From DAOUKH01 sp965207995 (GTDB taxonomy: Bacteria; Chloroflexota; Dehalococcoidia; SHYB01): 64,000 nucleotides of DNA. This document shows positions 58,039-64,000 of this stretch, piece by piece. The notes beneath the pieces were generated by a model, which was given only the letters and a program-made list of their open reading frames with translations, made no database searches and was not told the origin of the DNA. Position 1 is the first letter of the stretch; each line of letters starts with the position of its first letter. The stretch lies in the NCBI GenBank assembly GCA_965207995.1, contig OZ242299.1:496001-560000 (forward strand). The letters run 5' to 3'. Position numbers and translations under genes: made by a program.

Positions 58039-58972
58039 GTGATCGGCGAATGCGACAATTTGGTCCGCGGCGCCGAGCCCTTCTGGGCCGCACCTGACGC
58101 CGGGGCAGCCATCTATCTCGGCGACGCGCTACGCATCCTCGCCGGCCTCCCCGACGAGAGCATCGATTGCGTGTGGACGGACCCCCCGTACAAGCTCTCC
58201 AATGGTGGGATCACCTGCGTGGCCGGGCGCATGGTCAGCGTGGACAAGGGCGCCTGGGACAAGAGCGGCGGCCTGGAAGCGGACCACCAGTTCAACTTGG
58301 ACTGGACGCGGGAGTGCCGCCGCGTGCTCAAGCCGGCGGGGACCATCTGGGTCTCGGGGACGCTCCACGTCTACCCCAGCGTGGGCATGGCCCTGCTGCA
58401 GAACGGCTTTCGGCTGCTCAACGACATCGTCTGGGAAAAGCCTAACCCGCCCCCGAACCTCGGCTGCCGGACGTTCGTGCACTCCACCGAGGTTGTCCTC
58501 TGGGCAACCAAGGCTGCGAAGAACAGCCGCCACAAGTACACCTTCAACTACGAGGAAATGCGGCGCGAGAACGGCGGCAAGCAGATGAAGACCGTCTGGC
58601 AATTCACGCCGGCTGGGAAAGACGAGAAGCGGTACGGCAAGCATCCGACGCAGAAGCCGGTCGCCCTGATCGAGCGCTGCCTGCGCGCGAGCACCCACCC
58701 CGGCGACCTCGTCCTCGACCCCTTCGCAGGCTCGGGCAGCACCGGCATCGCAGCACTGAAGACTGGTCGCCGCTTCATCGGCACCGAGATCGACCCAGAG
58801 TTCGTCGCCATGTCCGTCCGCCGCCTTTCGAAAGCTACTTACCCCCCCCCCCGAGCATGCAGACGGCCCAACCTACGTCCAGGATCGGGATGGCGCTCCG
58901 CACACGCCCCGGCTGTGCGAAGAAGAGGCCGGCCGAGTCATGGCCCCCCGCGATACCAAGACGGGCGGGTGA
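58039..58972 (+). CDS. DNA N6-adenine methyltransferase (beta class), frame interrupted at a poly-C tract
   Basis: Methylates adenine at the target site of the adjacent endonuclease. Motif IV TDPPY is at 47-51 and precedes motif I DPFAGSGSTG near 228-237 (beta-class order), with HPTQKPVALIERC before it (motif X region). DPPY rather than SPPY points to N6-adenine. Start is a GTG with no strong ribosome site. The reading frame is intact through the catalytic core to about 58840. At 58842-58852 is a run of eleven C. Reading on in frame overruns the next gene to 59190; with one C fewer the frame gives a natural tail (EHADGPTYVQDRDG...) ending in TGA at 58970-58972, three bases before the endonuclease ATG. 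Confidence 0.85.
58842..58852 (+). repeat. Eleven-C homopolymer inside the methyltransferase gene
   Basis: Homopolymeric C11 at the point where the frame departs from the expected C-terminus. Loss of one C, or gain of two, restores the frame that ends at 58972. Such tracts are classic slipped-strand switches in bacterial methyltransferase genes, and also classic places for sequencing error. Confidence 0.8.
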
Positions 58973-58975
58973 CGG

Positions 58976-59701
58976 ATGGACCGCACCGCCGCGTTCGAGC
59001 GTCTACAGATGTTGGTCGGACAAGACTTGCGCCGATTTGCCGCTCAGTACGACGTAACGGTCTGGAAAAGCGGAAAGTTGAACAAGGGGTGGGCGGGCCA
59101 CACGATAGAGCGCTACCTTGGGCTGCCCATAAACTCATCGAGAAGCCCAAATCTTGGAACTTGGGAGTTAAAGGTCGTTCCGCTCATTGAACGAGCCGAC
59201 GGCAGATATGTAGTGAAGGAGACCATGGCAATCACGATGCTTGACCCGTACGAAGTGCGGGAAAAGACGTTCGAAGAGAGCCATCTATTTACAAAGCTTC
59301 GCAAGATTATTGCTGTGTCAAGGATTCGCATAGATGACGATGAAAGCAGTTCAATCTGCAAGAACGTTCACGCCTTTGATCTCGCGGAGACGGTGTTGTA
59401 TGACAAGGTCGCTCATGATTACGAGACAATACGAAGGGCGATTCAAGAGAGGGGAGCAGACTCCCTTACCGGAAGGTTAGGCGACTATATTCAGCCGAGA
59501 ACCAAGGGCCCTGGACACGGCAGCACCTCCAGAGCGTTCTACGCCAGGAAGGGGTTTGTGGAGTACATTACTGGACTGAAGACAGCCCCTCGGTCAACGG
59601 AGGTGCTTCGTATTTCGACCGTCCATGACACTCCGGCCAGCCCAACGCCGCAGCCCGTAGCGCTAACACCTCGAGGGGCTCGCTCGGAGAGACGCCCGTA
59701 G
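58976..59701 (+). CDS. MutH/MvaI-BcnI-like type II restriction endonuclease
   Basis: 241 residues. LNKGWAGHTIERYLGLPINSSRSPNLGTWELKVVPL (residues 35-70, given in parts: GHTIER, NLGTWELK) matches the MutH/Sau3AI/MvaI fold, with Glu45 and the ExK pair Glu64 and Lys66. The metal-binding Asp normally five residues before ExK is Asn59 here. The gene is visibly lower in GC than its neighbours and has AT-rich codons, a sign of transfer. It starts three bases after the methyltransferase stop in the repaired frame, the usual R-M coupling. Recognition sequence unknown. Confidence 0.8.
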   Translation: MDRTAAFERLQMLVGQDLRRFAAQYDVTVWKSGKLNKGWAGHTIERYLGLPINSSRSPNLGTWELKVVPLIERADGRYVVKETMAITMLDPYEVREKTFEESHLFTKLRKIIAVSRIRIDDDESSSICKNVHAFDLAETVLYDKVAHDYETIRRAIQERGADSLTGRLGDYIQPRTKGPGHGSTSRAFYARKGFVEYITGLKTAPRSTEVLRISTVHDTPASPTPQPVALTPRGARSERRP

Positions 59702-59743
59702 GAGCGGATCGCGACCCACTCCGTTCAAAGCAGCTCAGCGGCC

Positions 59744-60688
59744 TCACCGGCGACGCTCGACGTAGTCCCGTCCCTTGCGTGAGAGCCGATATTCGCCGAA
59801 CCGGCCCGACGGACCTCCCCGGCGCTCGAAGAGGTCCCGGCCACCAAGGCCGACCGTGTTCTCGTTAAGCCGGCCCCTGACGCTGTTCTCGAAGGTGGCC
59901 CAGTCATACGTCACCGCGGCGGCACGGGCGAGGCGTTCCGCTTCGGAGTAAATGCTGGTGAGATGCGTGTATGCTTGCGGGTCGTCGACCGTGAGGTTCG
60001 CAATCGCCTGGGCCACGAAGTCGGTCTGTGTGCGTGGCCACACAGCGTCCGTCTTTGGTTCACTGTGCCAGAGAGTGGTTAGTTCCTCGTAGAGCGGCGC
60101 AAGATCCGACGGCACCTCCGCAGTCAGCGGCAAATCCTCGGCCCGCTCATACAGGTGCGCATACTTCTCGGCGAACTCCAAGTCCGGCTCCAGCAGCGCC
60201 GGACTGGCAAGGATGGAATCGAAAACGTCGAGGCAGCGCCGCACCGGCTCCTCGGACTCGTCGCCCCTGATAACTGCGTTGACCTCAACGTTGCTCCGCA
60301 AGCCGCCCGACGTGAGGTTCGACGAGCCGACGATGGCGCAGTAGCGCCGGTAATCGGCGGTGGTGATATAGAGCTTGGGGTGGAACGCTTGCCGGGCCAG
60401 CAGCGACCAGTCGCAATGGACGAAGTACGACATCGTCCCGTAATGCGTCTTCAACGTTGCGAGGGAACGCACCGCGTCGGGGTCGGTAACGCGAAAGTCG
60501 GCCCCGTGGACGATGGAAACTTCGCCCTCGTGCTCCAGTATTCGCCGCAGCGAGGGCTCGATGATGCCCAGCCCGCCGCTGTTGAGAAAGGCCGAGGCCG
60601 CATAGAACGCATCGGCGGTGTTCAACTCCTGTTCGAGGAGATCGCCTAGCGGCTCACGCTGGTTTTCTACGACCGTGGTTTCCAGCAT
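59744..60688 (-). CDS. PLD-superfamily nuclease-like protein
   Basis: 314 residues with AGGAGG before the ATG. One HKD-type motif: FHPKLYITT (His103, Lys105) followed by IVGSSNLTSGGL (119-130). Single-motif PLD proteins act as dimers, as in the BfiI/NgoFVII-type restriction nucleases and DISARM-like accessory nucleases. The C-terminal 150 residues are helical and end in a basic region (RLSRKGRDYVERRR) resembling a winged-helix DNA-binding end. Convergent with the endonuclease gene, inside the island; probably a second defence effector. Confidence 0.82.
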   Translation of the reverse strand: MLETTVVENQREPLGDLLEQELNTADAFYAASAFLNSGGLGIIEPSLRRILEHEGEVSIVHGADFRVTDPDAVRSLATLKTHYGTMSYFVHCDWSLLARQAFHPKLYITTADYRRYCAIVGSSNLTSGGLRSNVEVNAVIRGDESEEPVRRCLDVFDSILASPALLEPDLEFAEKYAHLYERAEDLPLTAEVPSDLAPLYEELTTLWHSEPKTDAVWPRTQTDFVAQAIANLTVDDPQAYTHLTSIYSEAERLARAAAVTYDWATFENSVRGRLNENTVGLGGRDLFERRGGPSGRFGEYRLSRKGRDYVERRR

Positions 60689-60712
60689 CTTGTCCTCCTA
60701 ATGCGCCTCACA

Positions 60713-61894
60713 CTACGCTCGCGGCATCCCTAGCCCGCGGGTGGCGATAATGTACTGCTGCACCTCAGTCGTGCCGCCCTGGATCGTGTTGGAGAGCGTG
60801 TAGAGGTACTCGCCGGTGGGCATCCCGCCGAGCACCGCGCGCCGCGACTCCCTGAGCGGCTGGCCGTGCAGGCCGAGCACCCGCATCCCCACCTGAGCGA
60901 TGCGCTGCGACAACTGCGACGAGAGCAGCTTGCAGACCGAGGCCTCGTGATTCGGTATCAGCCCCTCGGCCTGCATCGAGGCGACGCGGTAGGCGAGCAT
61001 CGTGCCGGCCTGATTCGCTACGGCCGTCTCCGCCAACGCGTGCCGTAGGGGGACGGGGAGCGGCGGGCTGCCGTTCTCCGTCTTGCCCCGGATGAAGGCT
61101 GCGAGGTCGTCGATGGAGCGCTGGTTGTTGGCGAAGAGCTCAATCCCCGAGCGTTCAAAGTCGAGCGTCGTCGCCGCGACGTACCAGCCCCGGTTCTCCT
61201 CGCCGACCATCATCTCCCTCGAGATGCGCACGTCGTCGAAAAAGACTTGGTTGAAGTAGTGCACGTCCATCATGTTCACGATCGGCCGCACCGTGATCCC
61301 CGGCAGGCCCATGGGAACGAGGAAGACCGTGATGCCGCGGTGCTTCGGCGCGTCCTGGTCGGTGCGGGCGAGGAGCAGCACGCGGTTCGAGCGCTGCGCT
61401 CCGCTCGTCCAGATCTTCGAGCCGTTGAGCACGTAGTCGTCCCCGTCGCGCACCGCGGCGCATTGCAGCGAGGCAAGGTCCGACCCCGATTCCGGCTCGC
61501 TGAACCCCTGGCAGTAGACATCCTCGCCCGACGCGATCGACGGCAGGAAGGCGCGCTTCTGCTCCTCCGTGCCGTAGACCATCAGGACCGGGGCGACAAG
61601 ATCGACACCGACGACGAGGTCGCGGTCGGGGGCCCGGCGGTAGGCGAGCTCTTCCTTGTAGACGACCTGCTCAATGACCGGAGCGCCGCGCCCGCCGTGC
61701 TCCTCCCGCCAGCCCATGATGGGCCAGCCCTGCGCTAGGAGCTTGGCCGAGAAGCCGCGGACGAAGTCCCAGTACTCGTCCTCGAAGTCCGCGTCGGGGT
61801 AGACGCCGCTCCAGTCCGGCGGAAGCTCCCGGTCGAAGAAGGCCCGCACCTCCCGCCGGAACGCCTCCTCCCGTTCGGTGAAGCGGAACCGCAT
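60713..61894 (-). CDS. Acyl-CoA dehydrogenase
   Basis: 393 residues. FAD enzyme of beta-oxidation: CQGFSEPESGSDLASLQ (FAD/substrate loop), NGSKIWTSGAQRSNRVLLLAR, and C-terminal GGTTEVQQYIIATRGLGMPRA. Its last 12 codons form one copy of the 36-bp repeat flanking the restriction-modification island, so the island was inserted at this 3' end and the C-terminus was rebuilt. Co-transcribed with the enoyl-CoA hydratase upstream (7-base gap). Confidence 0.94.
   Translation of the reverse strand: MRFRFTEREEAFRREVRAFFDRELPPDWSGVYPDADFEDEYWDFVRGFSAKLLAQGWPIMGWREEHGGRGAPVIEQVVYKEELAYRRAPDRDLVVGVDLVAPVLMVYGTEEQKRAFLPSIASGEDVYCQGFSEPESGSDLASLQCAAVRDGDDYVLNGSKIWTSGAQRSNRVLLLARTDQDAPKHRGITVFLVPMGLPGITVRPIVNMMDVHYFNQVFFDDVRISREMMVGEENRGWYVAATTLDFERSGIELFANNQRSIDDLAAFIRGKTENGSPPLPVPLRHALAETAVANQAGTMLAYRVASMQAEGLIPNHEASVCKLLSSQLSQRIAQVGMRVLGLHGQPLRESRRAVLGGMPTGEYLYTLSNTIQGGTTEVQQYIIATRGLGMPRA
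60717..60752. repeat. Right copy of the 36-bp flanking repeat (att-like), within the acyl-CoA dehydrogenase end
   Basis: Exact copy of 57952-57987. Here the gene ends CGA GCG TAG instead of CGA GCC TAG, a synonymous difference just outside the exact repeat that distinguishes the two copies. Confidence 0.75.
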
Positions 61895-61901
61895 CGCGGC
61901 G

Positions 61902-62690
61902 CTACGAGTCTTGGTACCACTGAATGGCGCCGCGCAGACCCCGCTCCTCGATCATGCGGCGGACCTCGCGGACGCCCTCGGTCTGATGCGAGATGGAGTC
62001 CCACTCCGCGCCGTACATGATCGCAGCCCGGAACCCGTTGAGGTCCATCACGCGGTTCACCGCCGTCTTCTTGATGCGCAGCAGGTCGGCGGGGACCTTG
62101 GCGATGCGGGCGGCATAGGCGTAGGTCTCGGCTTCAAGTTCGTCGGGGGCGAAGGCGCGCGTGGCGAAGCCGAACGCCTCGGCGTCCTTACCCGATATCT
62201 GGCTGCCGGGAAGGAACGACATGTACTTGGCGCGGTGCGGCCCGACGTGCCACATCCACGTCTGGGCGATCAGGCCGGCGCCGGCGGGAATAGAGGGAAA
62301 GCCGATCCTGGCATCCTCGGCGGTGAAGATGACGTCGCAGCAGACGCACATTTGCGTCGCCCCCGCGAGGCAATGGCCGTGGATCATGGCGATGACCGGC
62401 TTGGGCAGGTCGTGGATGCGCAGCCAGCGCTCCAGGTTCGCCTGAAGGCGCAGCCGGTCGGCCTCAAGCGTTTGGTCGGCGGGCCGCGTGAGGTCGTAGC
62501 CCGACGAGAAGGAGCGCCCCGCGCCACGTATCACCAAGACCTTGATGGCGTCGTCGCGCGCGGCCTCGGCGAGGCGCTCGTCGAAGGCGGCGAGCACAAG
62601 CGGGCTCATCGCGTTCAGCTTCTCCGGCCGGTTCAGCGTGAGCGTGCCCACACCGTCCTTCTCTTCGAGCAGCACAAGGTCGTCGGACAT
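61902..62690 (-). CDS. Enoyl-CoA hydratase/isomerase family protein (second)
   Basis: 262 residues from the ATG at 62690 with GAGGGG upstream; the frame continues into the tandem repeat array but that is not coding. LTLNRPEKLNAMSPLV, VLVIRGAGRSFSSGYDL and MIHGHCLAGATQMCVCCDVIFTAEDARIGFPSI form the crotonase core. First gene of a two-gene beta-oxidation operon with the acyl-CoA dehydrogenase. Only distantly similar to the copy at 54411. Confidence 0.92.
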   Translation of the reverse strand: MSDDLVLLEEKDGVGTLTLNRPEKLNAMSPLVLAAFDERLAEAARDDAIKVLVIRGAGRSFSSGYDLTRPADQTLEADRLRLQANLERWLRIHDLPKPVIAMIHGHCLAGATQMCVCCDVIFTAEDARIGFPSIPAGAGLIAQTWMWHVGPHRAKYMSFLPGSQISGKDAEAFGFATRAFAPDELEAETYAYAARIAKVPADLLRIKKTAVNRVMDLNGFRAAIMYGAEWDSISHQTEGVREVRRMIEERGLRGAIQWYQDS

Positions 62691-62755
62691 GTCGCCCCTC
62701 CGTTCACCGCGCACGGGCCCGCAGCGTGGAATGCGCCGAAGAATACCACGCCAAC

Positions 62756-63420
62756 GGGGGCGGCCTTCCCTTCGACCTCTCTCCCTTTGGGAGAGACTGA
62801 GAGAGGGCCGGGGGTGGGGCGGGGGTGGGGCGGGGCGGTTCTTCCCTCTCCCCCTCCGGGGGAGATTTGAGAGAGGGCACGCGCCGCCAGGCGCGTCGGA
62901 GGGGCGCGGACGGGCGGTCTTCCCTCTTCTCCCCACAGAGACCTTTGCACAACTCCCGCCGATGGTTGGGAACGGGCGGAGCGGGGCGGTTCTTCCCTCT
63001 CCCCCTCCGGGGGAGATTTGCGAGAGGGCACGCGCCGCCAGGCGCGTCAGAGGGGTGCGGCCGGGCGGTCTTCCCTCTTCTCCCCACGGAGGCCTTTGCA
63101 CAACTCCCGCCGATGGTTGAGAAATGGGCGGAGCGGGGCGGTTCTTCCCTCTCCCCCTCTGGGGGAGATTTGAGAGAGGGCACGCGCCGCCAGGCGCGTC
63201 GGAGGGGCGCGGCCGGGCGGTCTTCCCTCTTCTCCCCTCGGAGGCCTTTGCACAACTCCCGCCGATGGTTGAGAAATGGGCGGAGCGGGGCGGTTCTTCC
63301 CTCTCCCCCTCTGGGGGAGATTTGAGAGAGGGCACGCGCCGCCAGGCGCGTCGGAGGGGCGGCGATGGGAGGTCTTCCCTCTTCTCCCCTCGGGAGAAGA
63401 TTGAGATGAGGAGCCCCCTT
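62756..63420. repeat. Tandem array of about 152-bp intergenic repeats
   Basis: GGTTCTTCCCTCTCCCCCTC recurs at 62837, 62988, 63140 and 63292, giving three full units (151-152 bp) and a partial fourth. Each unit joins a CCCTCTGGGGGAGATTTGAGAG module, an ACGCGCCGCCAGGCGCGT hairpin, a GGTCTTCCCTCTTCTCCCC module and CTTTGCACAACTCCCGCC. The array ends in the GAGATGAGGAGCCCCC module seen at 1974 and 4780. This fills the gene-free gap 62691-63492; reading frames across it are repeat artefacts. Confidence 0.8.
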
Positions 63421-63492
63421 TCGACCACCACGGGCAATCGAAGCCCACTGACCCTAAGAGTGCTCCTCCCTTCCCGCCACGGCGCGCGCCCC

Positions 63493-63498
63493 TATAAT
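63493..63498 (+). promoter_or_regulatory. -10 box (TATAAT) of the last gene
   Basis: Perfect TATAAT seven bases before the ATG at 63506. Transcription would start at or next to the codon, so the message is probably leaderless; no ribosome site is present. Confidence 0.5.
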
Positions 63499-63505
63499 GC
63501 GCCCC

Positions 63506-64000
63506 ATGCTGAGCCACGAACGACTGGTCGAGGCGCTGCGGACCGAATACGAGCAGTTGGCGCAACACCTGCGCTCGCTCGACGCCGACGGGCTCGCCGC
63601 GCCCAGCGCCTGCGAGGGCTGGACCGCCGCCGACGTGGCGGCCCACCTGGCCTGGAACGCCCGCCTCTACGTCCGTTCGCTCGACATGGGGCTCGCCGGC
63701 GAGGCCCCTCCACCCGCGCCGCCCAGCGGCGTCGTCGCCAAGATCACCGCCGACTTCGTCCGCGACCGCTCCATCGAGGTCCGCAAGAAGCTCGGCGACG
63801 GCGTCCTCGACTCCTTCGAGGAGCACAACGCCCGCTTTATCGACATGCTCGACGACCTCGACCCGGCGGTGCGGGACACCCTCACCGTCCCCTTCCTCGA
63901 CTTCACCTACCCGCTGCGGCGGCTCATCGGACAGCGCATCAACGAGGTCGCTCTGCACTCTTGGGACGTGCGCAGCCCCGCCGACTCTGAGACGGCGCTC
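63506..64000 (+). CDS. Maleylpyruvate-isomerase-N / DinB-like protein (3' end beyond window)
   Basis: The first 165 residues, open to the window edge. LVEALRTEYEQLAQHLRSLD and PSACEGWTAADVAAHLAWNARLY match the N-terminal four-helix domain of mycothiol-dependent maleylpyruvate isomerases (TIGR03083-type), with the metal-ligand His in AHLAWN; later FTYPLRRLIGQRINEVALHSWDV contains the second His pair. Members use mycothiol/bacillithiol or act as thiol transferases; many are of unknown function. Confidence 0.8.
   Translation, partial: MLSHERLVEALRTEYEQLAQHLRSLDADGLAAPSACEGWTAADVAAHLAWNARLYVRSLDMGLAGEAPPPAPPSGVVAKITADFVRDRSIEVRKKLGDGVLDSFEEHNARFIDMLDDLDPAVRDTLTVPFLDFTYPLRRLIGQRINEVALHSWDVRSPADSETAL

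Larger units (their letters stand above)
57948..60752. mobile_element. Integrated restriction-modification island flanked by 36-bp direct repeats
   Basis: The 36-bp sequence at 57952-57987 recurs exactly at 60717-60752. At the right it is the 3' end of the acyl-CoA dehydrogenase gene (encoding ATRGLGMPRA). At the left it is an orphan copy, still reading ATRGLGMPRA then TAG on the minus strand, next to no gene body. Between them lie a DNA methyltransferase, a MutH/MvaI-like endonuclease and a PLD-type nuclease. This is the pattern of site-specific insertion at a gene's 3' end. No integrase lies inside. Confidence 0.7.

Noticed and set aside
58857..59057. Small frame between methyltransferase and endonuclease
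   Set aside because: Out-of-frame reading of the methyltransferase tail and the endonuclease start; explained by the poly-C frameshift.
57948..60752. Flanking repeats as an IS or transposon with target-site duplication
   Set aside because: 36 bp is too long for a transposition target duplication, there are no terminal inverted repeats at the inner ends and no transposase; 3'-gene-end integration fits better.
62756..63420. CRISPR array or coding repeats in the tandem array
   Set aside because: Units are about 152 bp with no unique spacers, no cas genes are near, and the open frames through the array translate shared intergenic modules.

Overview
The window is a GC-rich bacterial chromosome segment (no phage or plasmid backbone seen). 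Proline/threonine-rich TPTP lipoprotein linkers, collagen-like Gly-X-Y stretches after lipoboxes, paralogue-rich sets of amidohydrolases, LLM-type flavin oxidoreductases and family-5 ABC substrate-binding proteins, and a fused shikimate kinase/dehydroquinate synthase together suggest a Chloroflexota lineage (Dehalococcoidia / SAR202-like). That placement is inference from gene content; no rRNA is present to confirm it.

Layout. 1-17.1 kb is mostly housekeeping: aroC, aroKB, tgt, a MoaD/ThiS-like carrier, a NIL-domain protein, an MBL-fold protein, thrC with an attenuator-like leader, a vapBC toxin-antitoxin pair, yggS-proC-yggT and a tRNA-Arg(CCG). An accessory block (about 1.6-8.4 kb) sits between aroC and aroKB. 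It holds a secreted HNH-nuclease-like lipoprotein and two large leucine-rich-repeat lipoproteins and is bounded by dispersed intergenic repeats. 17.3-54.4 kb is an accessory catabolic region framed by two ATPase-less dipeptide-type ABC importer sets. Between them lie six ACMSD-like amidohydrolases, three alpha/beta hydrolases that share an unusual GHHTGA elbow, two paralogous SAM methyltransferases, two LLM flavin oxidoreductases, a FAD monooxygenase, an alcohol dehydrogenase, an HpcH/HpaI aldolase, two GlcG/HbpS-like proteins, a sulfotransferase/SDR/DUF1214 operon, a class III CoA transferase, an orphan molybdopterin hydroxylase subunit and an N-acyl-D-amino-acid deacylase-like enzyme. Much of it reads as duplicated hydrolase-methyltransferase-amidohydrolase modules. 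The likely job is uptake and stepwise oxidation, hydrolysis and decarboxylation of organic (possibly aromatic or amide-containing) compounds feeding CoA-linked beta-oxidation; the substrate cannot be read from the sequence.

54.4-62.7 kb carries enoyl-CoA hydratases, an isochorismatase-like protein, a VWA lipoprotein and an acyl-CoA dehydrogenase. Between the VWA gene and the acyl-CoA dehydrogenase lies a 2.7-kb restriction-modification island (N6-adenine methyltransferase, MutH/MvaI-like endonuclease, PLD-type nuclease). It is flanked by an exact 36-bp direct repeat derived from the 3' end of the acyl-CoA dehydrogenase gene, as expected for integration into that gene end. The methyltransferase reading frame is broken at an 11-C homopolymer close to its C-terminus, which may be a phase-variable switch or a sequence error. 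62.7-63.5 kb is a tandem array of about 152-bp repeats, followed by the 5' part of a maleylpyruvate-isomerase-N/DinB-like gene cut by the window end.

Regulation visible by eye: several promoters share a TTGAC(N) box, an 18-bp spacer and a TA(G/C)NNT -10 (thrC, vapBC, the second importer operon, the third hydrolase). Some starts lie so close to their -10 box that leaderless transcripts are likely.
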